Of a stretch of 64,000 bases of DNA, positions 1 to 10,310 are shown piece after piece. The number at the start of each line of letters is the position of its first letter. Within the stretch, counting starts at the first letter, position 1. The notes under the pieces were generated by a model. That model made no database searches. It was not told the origin of the DNA and worked only from the letters and a program-made list of their open reading frames with translations. The translations under genes and the position numbers were made by a program. Origin of the DNA: Erythrophleum ivorense (taxonomy: Eukaryota > Streptophyta > Magnoliopsida > Fabales > Fabaceae); NCBI GenBank assembly GCA_026724425.1, contig JAIUCV010001084.1:122718-186717 (forward strand), written 5' to 3'.

Positions 1-973
1 ATGCATGCATGAAAATCAAAACAAGCATAGTACATTTCAAAGATTTGAGATATGGTGGTGGAAGATGAGAAAACGAATATTTATAGAATAAAAAGTCAGG
101 GGAGTTACAAATATTCACTTTAATTTTCGTAGAGAATTTATATCAGGACATCACTGGATCAATTTCTCGTTGAATGTTGAATGTTGTAAAGATGTAACCG
201 AAAAGTACAATAAATATATGATGAGATATATGTTATTTTTTAAAGTAGTTTTAACTGAGAATACCAAATTAATTCTTGGTATTTAAACGTAGTTGTATTT
301 AAAAATCTTAAGTACTCAATTTGAATACAATTAAGACAATTATTTATAGACAAATTAAGTAATATTGAGGCACCAATGGTGGAGTCGTAGAGACAAAGTA
401 TTATAATTTGTATTTTTAACTGGGATTGTCAAAAGGGACCGACCAACAAGAGAATGAGACATTTATGCATATAGTATATGATTATATTAATGGCATGATT
501 TTTTGTTTTCAGTCAATTTAATAATTTTTATTTTTTTGTAATGTATTGATGTAATTATTAAATTGATGGGCGTTACGTACGCAAGTTTTACGGTCAGTAT
601 GGTCATAGTTGTGCTTATCGTGGTGTGTCTTTTTTATTTTCTTACATTTAGTTGGATAATTAAGATGGATTATAAAAATTAAAAGATGGCAAATAGATCA
701 TAGAAAAAAGTAAAATTCTTTTTTTACATATACGATTGATCAGATGAGCGTTATCTTGATGTTTATTTCTTATCTGTTTCCGTCAAAGTAAGAAGATATT
801 TTGCTAAAAAAAGGAAGTTTAAAAAAACGTTACAATTGTTAACATTTTTATTTTTTTTTATCGTCCATCTCTCTCACCAACACAAAACGTTACGCGTCTC
901 TTTCTCTCTCTCTCTCTCTTGTCTCTCTGTCTTCCCTTCTTTCTCCTTCTTTCTCTCTCAGCCGTAGCCGTGG
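1..973. other. AT-rich 5' flank of the DnaJ-like gene
   Basis: No gene is visible in this stretch. It is AT-rich and stop-dense in all frames. The last 70 bases before the ATG at 974 form a CT-rich pyrimidine tract (about 899-960), typical of plant 5' leaders, so transcription of the downstream gene probably starts within this segment. Confidence 0.6.
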
Positions 974-2322
974 ATGGCAACACAAGGGGTGGCTCAGCCA
1001 TCGGCGAAGAAACGTAGCTTCCTCCTCCGTGACATCTTCAAACTTTGCCGATCAATCTCAAGGATTTTGCCTAATAAACACGAACGAAAGCTTCACGCAG
1101 AATCCAAACGTCATGAAAAACACATATTCAACGCCCCTAATGACCCTCCCGTCTTCAATTTCCAGGTAAAATTATAGTACAGTTTTATAAATATACACAA
1201 CTGGACTGGTTCGAGGTTTCTATAGATAAATACAAAAAAAATATGTTTTTAGGTTTTGTTAAGGAAAAAATATTACTGGGAAGATTATGGACTTAGGCCG
1301 GAAAAAAAAAAAGATTCATGTGATTGACATATTGTTAATATTTTTCTCAGGAAACGAAGGCGGCGACGGGTAATAACGTGGAAGGTGTGAGTCTTTGCAA
1401 GGTACGTAGCTACAGATTCGACAACGCGAGTTTCGTTGGGAGCAAGAAGCCATTATCATCTCTTTCAAGAAGTTGTAGCAAGAACACGGCCACAGCCGCC
1501 GCAACAACCACCACCACGGCCACGACGAATCTGAATCCCGCAATGAGGAGGAGTTTATCATTTATAGGGAGGAGCAAAAGCAGCAGCAACAGGACGGATT
1601 CAACTGGATTTATGCCGACACTTATGAGATCGTCGACGACCACGGTTCCAAGAAGCTTAACAAACCCGATCTTGTACTCGAGCTCATCCGAAAACGTAGC
1701 TAAACCTCAACCAACAGAGAAGAAACTACGCTGCACGCTCGAGGAGCTATGCAACGGATGCACCAAGAAGATCAAGATCAGGAGAGATGTGATTACAACT
1801 TCAGGGTATGTATGTTTTCTTTGAATTACAGAGATCAAGAAACGACAAAAGGAGACTAAACTTTGTTGTTGTTGTAGGCAAATAAGCGAGGAGGAAGAGA
1901 CGGTGGAGATAAAAGTGAAACCGGGATGGAAAGGAGGAACCAAAGTAACATTCGAAGGGAAAGGAAACGAAGCAATGGCGAGTGTACCGGCTGATTTGAC
2001 ATTCGTGATAGTGGAGAAAGAGCATTCAGTGTTTAAAAGAGAAGGAGATGATCTTGAAATGGAGGTGGAAGTCTCTCTACTCGAAGCACTAACGGGTTTC
2101 GAGCTCTCTGTTGCTTTACCTGACGGTGACAACATAAGTTTGAGGATAGAAGATATCATTCACCCTGGATATGTCACAGTGATTCAAGGCAAAGGTATGC
2201 CGAATCCAAAGGAGAAAGGGAAGAAGAGAGGAGATTTGAGAGTTCGGTTTCGGACTAAGTTCCCGCAACAACTTACAGATGATCAAAGAGCAGAGATTCA
2301 GAGCATTCTTGAAGATTCTTGA
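974..2322 (+). CDS. DnaJ/HSP40 C-terminal substrate-binding protein without J domain
   Basis: Three exons, 974..1165, 1351..1805 and 1878..2322, join in frame to a 363-residue protein. The C-terminal half is a class II DnaJ peptide-binding region: 'CTLEELCNGCTKKIKI' opens domain I, followed by 'IKVKPGWKGGTKVTFEGKG' and, in domain II, 'LEALTGFELSV', 'GYVTVIQGKGMP' and 'GDLRVRFRTKFP'. The N-terminal part is basic and Ser/Thr-rich with a run of Thr and Ala. It has no HPD-containing J domain, so the protein should bind clients but not stimulate Hsp70 by the usual route. This matches my memory of At1g44160. The gene is convergent with ALDH3H1 (about 260 bp between stop codons). Introns are GT-AG with no indels. 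Confidence 0.9.
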
Positions 2323-2579
2323 TCTTTTCTTTCCCTTTATAGGGGAGCTTTTTCACAACACTGGTTTAGATATTGTCATCTTTGTTTTGTAAAACAACCA
2401 AGTTGAAACGAAGAAACCGGTTTCTCTTATTTATCAACTTCAATATTCATCAACACCAAAAACATATAAATCTTTTAATTTAACAAACCAAATGTTCAAT
2501 ATCCGAAAGAAAAACAAAAAAAAGTAAGTAAAGATACAAGAGAGAGAGAGATGTGTTTGTCTCATCTGTTTTTTACCAT

Positions 2580-5500
2580 TTACTTAAAACCTAAAAGGAC
2601 TTTGAATACTTCGACTAGATTGCTGTTGACAAGAGCCTTTAACAATCTAAGCTTTCCTCTAGAGTAGGGCGCATACCTAATCGCAGAATCACCGAAAAAG
2701 CTTTTGTAGAGAACAGCTTTCTTGTGACTAAAAGCATCAAATGAGAATTTACCATGGTAAGAACCCATTCCACTTTCACCAACTCCTCCAAATGGTAATG
2801 TGTGAATTGCAAGCTGCAAGAAAAAAACAGAATTCTCAGTAAGTGTTGCACGTTTTTTAAGCTTGTATAGATCAGATGATGGAGCTTAGTGTTTATTTAC
2901 ATGAACAGCAATGTCGTTGACAACAATGCCTCCAGCGGAAACCGTCATAGCAAATCTCTCTTTCAGCTTCTGGTTTTGAGTAAACAGGTATGCAGCAAGC
3001 GGTTTAGGTCGAGAACGAATCACGTCGAAACATTCTTCCAAGTTGTTGAGCTATGTAGAACCAATAGAGAGATCGTTTTAAGAACTTGCAGGTGAGATGA
3101 AAACAGAGCAATGCATAGAATGGGGATTGGTTTCTTTACCGTGAAGATTGGGAGAAGAGGGCCAAAGATTTCTTCATTCATGATCAGAGAATCTAACGGT
3201 ACATCGAGCAAGATTGTTGGAGCGATTTTCCTTGAAGGATTAGAGACAAAAGATTTTAGCAATCAAATGGAGAAAATGCTCTAAAGAGAACAACTTACAA
3301 TTTTTCTCTGTCTTTTTCACCACCGTGGATGATTTTCTCAGAAACTTCCTTCTCTTCTAACATCTTAGACAAACGATCAAAGTGATTCGTGTTTACAATA
3401 TGTGAAAGATCATTGGACTCCATAGGGTTCTTCCCATAAAACGCCACCAGTTCTTGCTTCAATGCATCCATCTTGGAACAAGAAAAAAAGAGAATGTTCA
3501 GAACACAAAATTTCATCAAGAATATTCTCTCTTCTAAGTTTCTTAAAACTTACCACTTTTGGAGCAAAGTCTTTCGTCGTCAAGATGTAGTCTGGAGAAA
3601 CACACGCTTGTCCATTGTTACATCCCCATTTGCCTTGGATTATCCGCTTGATAGTAACCTTCATAGACAAAGATTACATATCATTTTCAAGAAAGTTACA
3701 TTCGCAACAAAAACCGCGAAAAAACGAGTATTTTTCAGTACTTCCAAATTGGTATCAGAGTCTATAACAACGGGAGATTTTCCTCCAAGCTCCAAGACAA
3801 CCGGTGTGAGATGCTTTGCAGCTGCAGTCATAATGATACGCGCGATTTTTGAACTACCTAACAAAGCCAAGAACATGGTAAAGTTTAGTCCGATTCGCTT
3901 GAAAAGTTCATCAAAACGTTAAGCAAAAGTTAAATATGATGAACCTGTGTAGAATATTTTGTCCCATTTTTGATCTAGCAGCAGAGTTGTTTCATTAACC
4001 GCGCCTTCGACAACTCTCACAGCGGAAGGGTCTAGATACTGTTCGATTAACTTCACGAGCAGAGAAGACGAAGCTGGAGCCAGTTCTGATGGCTTTAAAA
4101 CAACAGCATTCCCAGCAGAAATCGCACCAATAACAGGATCAATAGACAACACTAAAACAAGAAGTTCAATAGTTAAAATCGCATCAGAAGAGACTGTAAA
4201 AACTCGAATCAATCAGCGATGTTTTTAAACATACGGAAGGGATAGTTCCAAGCCGAGATTACAAGCACAACTCCAAGAGGCTCTGAAATGATTTCAGCTG
4301 ATGAAGGAAACGTTGTTAGAGATGTCTTTGCCTGAAACAAGAACAGTGATTAGCCATCTTGACAAGAAACTCTGCTTATAAAACCTCTGTTTGAAAATCA
4401 TACCTTATCTGGCGCCATCCAGTCTTTTAGCTGCTTGAGAGCTAATTTGATTGAGTTTCTCAGTAAAGCTACCTGCAACGGCCTCATTATTAAATTAACA
4501 ATCATAATCAAATCCGTTCTTAGTGTTAGTATTATTATACACTGAAGTCAAAAATTGTAATAAAAAAATATTGGTCTAAGTCAGATTTACTTCTTGTAAT
4601 CCTTAAGGACTAATACTGATATGTATAATGTTTCAAAAACAGAGGAATCAGACATAGGCAACTTAACATGTCTGAAAAAGAAAGCTAACGACACACTGAC
4701 AGGATCTGTTGGTTAAACATTAATTAGGAAAGGTCAATTTCCAGAACCTCTGTGTTGGTAATTTAAGGAACAAAGCGTTGTAAAAAAAAAAACGTGGAAA
4801 TCTGAAAAATTCCCAATAAAAATAATACAGTTTGGTGAAAAAATTAATGTCTACAAGAAATTAAATGCGTATTCGCTTTCAAATAGGACCCCCAATAGTT
4901 TTATAGTATTGGTTCCCACTATGTCACAAACATAAAGTTTACCTGCAGTCTAAGTTGTTCCTATACCATATGAAAGTTTGCATTGAATTCTTTTACTTAG
5001 GCACTGTTTTGTACAAGTGTCGAAACAGAACATCATGGTCACAAAACTAGGTGATTGACATTAAATTACACCGACATAAAGTAGGAGAATAGGCTAATCA
5101 AATTTACAGAGGTTGTTCTGTTTGGTCACCATTAATTTCCAAGGAACCAAAAAATAACCACACAACATTTTGATCATGACTTATACCGTACATGCATTCA
5201 AATAATTGAAAGCAAGACTCGGAAGGAGATGAAACGTGAAAGATGCTGGACGGACGAATAATATCAAATTTTCACGAATTTTGATACTATTCGTCCATCC
5301 ACATCCATTGTCTCTAATCAGAGTCTTAAGACTCGAAATTAAATTCAAAATTTTAAATGATGATATTATTCTGCCCGTCCGCATCTATTGTCTCCATTTC
5401 AGAGTCTTAAGATTCAAAATTAAATTCAAATTATAAGGCATCATATACACAAGAATCATGATAAAGACATTGGGGAATGTAACTAATGAGTGCGGGACGA

Positions 5501-5899
5501 AAGGAATAATATCATGTTTCGATGAATTTTGATACTATTCCTTATTTATCCCACAGTCTTTACATTCACAGTCTAAACTCTAAACTAAGAAACAAATTCA
5601 CCATATGATATTTTATCAGAGACACAAGAATCGATTTCAAAACAAGAACATGAAATTCGAAATTGCAAGATTCCAAGAAAAAAGTGTATGACCTCGTAGA
5701 CAGAAGATTCGAGCTCAGGTTTACCGAGATCGTCATGGAGAGCAGCGACGATCTCAGGCTCGTGATTATCGCATATGATGAGAAGCTTTTTAAGCTGATT
5801 CACTCTCCACTCGTAACCGCGAGTCACTCCGGTATCAAAGCTCCGTCGAAGCTCAGTCACCAAATTGCTCGCATCCGCCGCTTCGAACGCTCTCGCCAT
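2580..5899 (-). CDS. ALDH3H1: Aldehyde dehydrogenase family 3, ALDH3H1-type
   Basis: Ten exons on the minus strand (5693..5899, 4404..4472, 4235..4331, 3945..4151, 3742..3857, 3554..3658, 3299..3471, 3140..3230, 2901..3050, 2580..2813) give an uninterrupted 482-residue protein, close to the family's usual length. It oxidises aldehydes to acids with NAD(P)+. Visible landmarks are 'SAWNYPF', 'GNAVVLKPSE', the cofactor-loop 'FYTGSS', the general base in 'LELGGKSP', the catalytic Cys in 'NNGQACVSPDYI' and 'EEIFGPLLP'. Near the C terminus lies 'LPFGGVGESGMGSYHGK'. The start at 5899 gives 'MARAFEAADASNL' without an obvious transit peptide. Intron 1 is long (about 1.2 kb) and holds fold-back repeats. 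ABRE-like boxes lie about 440-470 bp upstream, fitting a stress-inducible dehydrogenase. Confidence 0.95.
5248..5553. repeat. Nested inverted repeats in ALDH3H1 intron 1
   Basis: Two imperfect hairpins are visible. In 5248-5300 the left arm 'GGACGGACGAATAATATCAA' pairs with 'TTTGATACTATTCGTCCATC'. In about 5490-5553 a related arm 'GGACGAAAGGAATAATATCA' pairs with 'TGATACTATTCCTTATTTAT'. Between them, two direct copies of a roughly 80-bp unit share 'CAGAGTCTTAAGA' and 'AATTAAATTCAAA' (near 5320 and 5400). I cannot assign a family. It looks like a fold-back or MITE-type insertion that duplicated internally. Confidence 0.6.
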
Positions 5900-5951
5900 T
5901 GCAGAATCTGCCGTAGACGCTTACGTAAGCAAACACCAGTTATTCACGGGG

Positions 5952-5983
<32 letters not shown>

Positions 5984-7063
5984 CGAGAACGAATATTTGA
6001 GTTTCGGATCCCGAGAAAAGCTGTGGATTCGATTTTGTTGAATCGATGAAAAGATGAAAATAAAAATATTTTGTTTGTAGATTTATACAGTACGCAACAA
6101 CTTTGACGACAAATCTCTTTGTTCTTTTAAAAGCATGCGTTTCAATATTTATCTTTATCTTATAATTTATAAAAATAGAGAGACGTGAAAGGAAATATAA
6201 AGAATTGGAAAAATATCATTGTTTTGTGAAAAAAAAGAGAAAGAAAAATATAACGTATGTGCGTGTACGTTATGAGTGATGTTTGAGAGAAGAGAAAGGC
6301 GTGTGGGTCTTACTCGCGGAGCATAAGCGAACTCGCGACTCACGTGTGGTCGCGCGTTTGGTACACGTGAAACAACCAGCGCGTGTGGATGTGTGTAACA
6401 CTGTTTTGGTAGGAGAAGTTGGGATTTTGTTGTTATGTTTGGGTTGTCATTAGGCGAGAGAGACAATCATATTTTAGTGGTTGGGGTTGGGCTACCAGCA
6501 GCTTACTGGGTCAAGGACTCAAAAGTTTATATTGTATTTTATTTTTGGGTTGTAGATTGGGTTGATTGAATAAATGGGATAGATTGTGGTTGATGCAGAA
6601 CAAAAGACTACTTTAATAGAACAAGTAAAGTTGAGGATTTTATTGTTTTGAATAACGCTGGAACTAATTGGGCTAAGTCAAATACCAAATTGAGGGTTTA
6701 CTTGTTTGAAGATATACTTTGGAATGTTTCTGGCCTAAAAGAGTAAGCTGGAAAACAAGATTTTGGCCAAAAAAAATTGGAATTCTTATTTTTTTTTTTG
6801 TTTTAGACTTTTCCTCTATTTCATATTGGAAATAGTTTTTTTTGGGATATATAATTATATTAGTTGATAAAATAACCTTTTGAAAATTTCAACAGGAAAA
6901 AAAATGTAAAACCCAAAATGTTTTTTTTTTTTGTTTTTAAGCAAAAAGAAATGTTTTGGATTAAATCTTTCGATTTAAAAGTTTGAATTTGTCTAATTTC
7001 GAGGAGATTTCTAATCAATTCAAAAGCCAGAAGAACAATTTGTACATGATAATAAAAGAAAAG
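5900..7063. other. ALDH3H1 5' region and spacer
   Basis: Contains a GA repeat at about 5957-5982 in the ALDH3H1 leader and the ABRE-like boxes at 6341-6370. From 6480 on it is unremarkable AT-rich sequence with T-runs and no supported gene. Confidence 0.5.
6341..6370 (-). promoter_or_regulatory. ABRE/G-box pair upstream of ALDH3H1
   Basis: CACGTGTG at 6341 and ACACGTGA at 6363 lie 440-470 bp upstream of the ALDH3H1 ATG, with CGCG-rich coupling-like sequences between and beside them. ACGTG pairs with GC-rich coupling elements are the classic ABA-response arrangement in plants. Function here is inferred. Confidence 0.5.
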
Positions 7064-7571
7064 GCTAAGTTGCGGGAATTTGCTCATTTTATTCTCCAAC
7101 TATTTGTAATGAGAATTTTTATTCTTCAACTATCACTTGCTCACTTTAATTCCTCAAGTGTGAGTTGACTGCACAAAATTATGATTAAAAAGTCAAATTT
7201 TTAATAATAAACATACAATATTAAATAAAATAATAAATTCATCATAATTTTCATTGTTAAAACTAAACAATTAAAATAAAAAATTGGGAGATTTGTGAAT
7301 ATAGGCTCAAACAACTATCCATTTGTCCCAATAGACATTTTCTGAAAATTACAATTTTTTGACTTCAATACCCTTGTAAAATATATATAAATATGAAATA
7401 AATGTTTTTAAATGCCATTTTTAAAAAAAAAAATTCATAACAATGAAAGGAAAAACATGGAGAATGTTATGACATTTTTTTTTTTTAGAGATGTCTTAAA
7501 TATATATTTTTTTATATTTCTACGTTTTTCAAATATTCAAAGTATAATTCATATTCTACTTGTTGTTCTCT

Positions 7572-7843
7572 TTTCTACTGGCAGTAGAATATGATTTCTA
7601 CGGTGTGTTCAGTAGTCTACGATTCGTAGAACATGAGATCTAATCTATGTTCACATTTCTACTAATGGTAGAAAATGTTTTCTGACTTGCGTTCATGTTT
7701 CTACCACCCGTAGAAAAGACAATCTACGGTTATTGTATTTTCTACTATTTCGTAGAAAACGTTATCTGGTAATTTTATAGTTTTCTACCATCCGTAGAAA
7801 TCACATTCTATAAATCGCACAAAATTCTACCGACCGTAGAAAT
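7572..7843. repeat. Array of seven TTTCTAC-N5-GTAGAAA palindromes
   Basis: Seven imperfect palindromes of about 15-22 bp begin near 7572, 7616, 7666, 7698, 7738, 7781 and 7825. Each has arms TTTCTAC/GTAGAAA (some trimmed) around a 2-6 bp loop that varies, for example 'TTTCTACCACCCGTAGAAA'. Centre-to-centre spacing is about 32-50 bp. Extra half-sites occur at about 7595 and 7722. The array sits inside the MULE, so it is best read as an internal repeat of that transposon. Confidence 0.85.
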
Positions 7844-7950
7844 AATTTTTTTGCGAGAATCTAGGAAAATCTAAACTAATATGGTAAGTAAATCTTTAAA
7901 AAAATATTTTCAAATCTAGTGGTTTCCTTCGAAAAATAACGTGACATTTT

Positions 7951-7978
7951 CTTCTTCTTCTTCTTCTTCTTCTTCTTC
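7951..7978. repeat. (CTT)n microsatellite
   Basis: About nine uninterrupted CTT units inside the MULE interior. Confidence 0.9.
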
Positions 7979-8825
7979 CTTTTAGGGTTTATGTTGATGT
8001 TTCTCTAAATCATTTGTTTTGTGGTTTCTCTCTTCATCTTCTTCTAATCATATTGCATATCTATGTAAGTTGTGGTGTATGGAAATGGTGAGCAAGCAAA
8101 GGTTGGGATTTCATTGCTGATGAAGAGAAAAGAGGTAGACTAGTCTATTTTACTTTGTTTTACTTTTTTCTATTTTTCAAATAACATTATTAATTTCCAA
8201 ATTAATTATCTAATTCTATTTTAAAGGGTAAAATGTGTGACATTTCTGATTGAAAAAGTCTATAAGGACAACAATTGATCAAAAAGTTTATGTGGACAAG
8301 AGGAGAGTTTTTTTCTTTTTGATGATTTCTAATAAAATTAAAATTAAAATTTTGGTAGATTATTTGACAGAAATCTTAAAATTAGGATCATATTTAATCC
8401 CCGTAATTCGCTGGATCCGAACTAAAGATCAATATATATCGCAAAAAGTTATCTTAAATTATTTATTTAGAAATTTTTAAGGTATATTAGTGAAAATCAT
8501 GATGCATTTACAAATTTATTTAAAGTTTTATGTCTATTATTCAAATATTGGTTTTTATTTTCGAAAGTTTGACTTTTTAATCATAATTTTGTGCAGTCAA
8601 CTCACACTTGAGGAATTAAAGTGAGCAAGTGATAGTTGAGGAATAAAAATTCTCATTGCAAATAGTTGGGGAATAAAATGAGCAATTTCCCGCTAAGTTG
8701 CAGAAATAAAGAAACTCTGGAACTACGGACTTTCCAGGTTTTTTTTTTTGGGTATGAAACGGACTTTTCAGGTTTAAATTGCGGAATCAATTTTGTCAAG
8801 GTAAACCCGCGATTTTCAACTCTAA

Positions 8826-9212
8826 GGGGGGTGTATTGAAAGTGGGATTTGAAGTGATTTAAAGTGATTTGTATTAAAATGACAAATTCAGTGTTATTCA
8901 AATTTGAATTCTAAAAACCCTTTTAAAATCCAGTGTTATTGAACTTGTGATTTTAAAATCCACTTTCAAATCCACTGTTATTGGAAATATTTTTAAAAGT
9001 GGATTTTAATATAAAGATTTGATTCTAGAGTGATTTGGGAAGATTTCCTTGTTAAAAATAAGAGATTTCAAATCACATGGTTTTAGGTGAGATTTGAGAA
9101 TACTTTAACTAAAATCACTTGAATTTCTATGATTCACACAAAATCATTTAAAAACTCACTAAAAATCAAATCATTCTAAATCACTCCAAATCCCACTTTC
9201 AATACACCCTCC
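8826..9212. mobile_element. PIF/Harbinger-like MITE with TAA target duplication
   Basis: A 387-bp element has terminal inverted repeats of about 35 bp: 'GGGGTGTATTGAAAGTGGGA' on the left and its complement through 'AATACACCCTCC' on the right. It is flanked by TAA at 8823-8825 and 9213-9215. The interior is itself self-complementary (many AAATC and GATTT blocks). It has no coding capacity. A 3-bp TWA duplication and G-rich ends are the PIF/Harbinger signature. Confidence 0.85.
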
Positions 9213-9440
9213 TAATATCACATATGTGTTTTGAACACTCAAATACCTAGCCACCAATAGCTGTTGATACCATATAACCATATAAGATTATTGTAAATGA
9301 TGTCTTATTGAGTAAAGAGATTACTGTTTATACGTCGACATTAGGTAGGGTATTCTACAATTATTAATTATATCCTTACTTTCAGCAATCATTGACATCA
9401 TTTTGTATGTTTATTAATCTCAGCATTCATTGAGAGATAT

Positions 9441-9869
9441 TTGGACGTCTTAGTCTTCCCCCATTTCCCAATCGTGGTTATAAGGCTCTATCAGTTGTTA
9501 GAGAGGAAAAACTCTCAGTGTTTAATAACAGCTCTGATACATCAAAGATGGACAGACATATGGTTGACCAATAAATTTTATACTGAAGCAGAGCTGTCAT
9601 GGAGCAAATCCTTTTCAGTGGGCTTACACAGTATTCGTCCTTCCAGTTCCATGGGTCTTTTAATCGATGAGGAGAAGAAAGTGGTCTTGTGTTACAATTC
9701 ATGTTATTGCCTCAACCTCAGCCTGAACGCCGTATACACTATTGGAGAGGACGATAGATATTTCACAGAAATCCCTCATATAGAAGAACGATGTTTGGCA
9801 TCAAGTGATATATGGTGGGCATTTATTTTCAATTATGTTCCAAGTTTGATTCAAATCCAATCAAACTAA
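9441..9869 (+). pseudogene. F-box-associated (FBA) domain fragment
   Basis: A 142-codon open frame reads as the C-terminal half of the F-box-associated interaction domain of Arabidopsis F-box proteins. It contains 'DIWLTNKFYTEAELSWSKSF', 'MGLLIDEEKKVVLCYNS' and the family-typical end 'FNYVPSLIQIQ'. No F-box and no first half of the FBA domain are found upstream, so this is a 5'-truncated relic of an F-box gene. It could be transcribed, but I see no start signal. Such fragments are common in this large, fast-evolving family. Confidence 0.75.
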
Positions 9870-10310
9870 GCAAGTGATTTTCATGCAGCTCTTCTTTTGT
9901 TTTTTTTTTGTTTTTGCTTGTTTATAAAGTTACTACACTTTTTATTTGACGTTACAAATCAGTGAGCCGATAGCGAAGTTGAGCCACAACATGGAGATAT
10001 TAGCCATTTATTTTTCTGAACCGATTATTCCTTGTATGTGATCGTCGGATTCAATATTCATTTATTATGAGATTTTGTAGGTTTTGCTCTCGATTTGTGA
10101 TGGGTTTTTGTTTATTCATCCCGAGTTTTTTAATGTATCGCGATGGGTTTGGGTGAATTTAAATCCTTTTGATATATCTCTTTAGAGCAAGAAAATTCAG
10201 CGTGAAACGAAATTTTAGAAGAGAAAGCACTAAAGTTATGGATCTACAAAACATAAAACAAAGATTTATAAAGGCTAGCAGAGTTTAGTTTAACTTTGTT
10301 TTGTATGATA

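Larger units (their letters stand above)
7064..8701. mobile_element. Non-autonomous Mutator-like element (MULE) with long TIRs and 10-bp TSD
   Basis: The element runs 7074..8691 (1,618 bp) and is flanked by a perfect direct repeat GCTAAGTTGC at 7064-7073 and 8692-8701, in the 9-11 bp range of Mutator target duplications. Terminal inverted repeats of about 125 bp start GGGAATTTGCTC on the left and read GGGAAATTGCTC from the right; they run inward through 'TTATTCTTCAACTATCACTT' to 'GATTAAAAAGTCAAA' (7198 / 8567). No transposase ORF lies between them; the longest internal frames are short and AT-rich. The interior carries seven short palindromes (7572-7843) and a CTT microsatellite (7951-7978). 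TIR copies differ at only a few positions, so the insertion is probably fairly young. Confidence 0.92.

Noticed and set aside
1316..1643. Minus-strand open frames opposite DnaJ-like exon 2
   Set aside because: Shadows of the Thr/Ala/Ser-rich coding exon; no independent motifs.
5663..6049. 128-codon plus-strand frame across ALDH3H1 exon 1
   Set aside because: Antisense shadow of exon 1 plus the GA repeat of the leader.
7572..7843. CRISPR-like regularly spaced repeats
   Set aside because: Plant nuclear DNA; the units are short palindromes with variable loops and degenerate spacers, lie within a MULE, and no cas genes exist.
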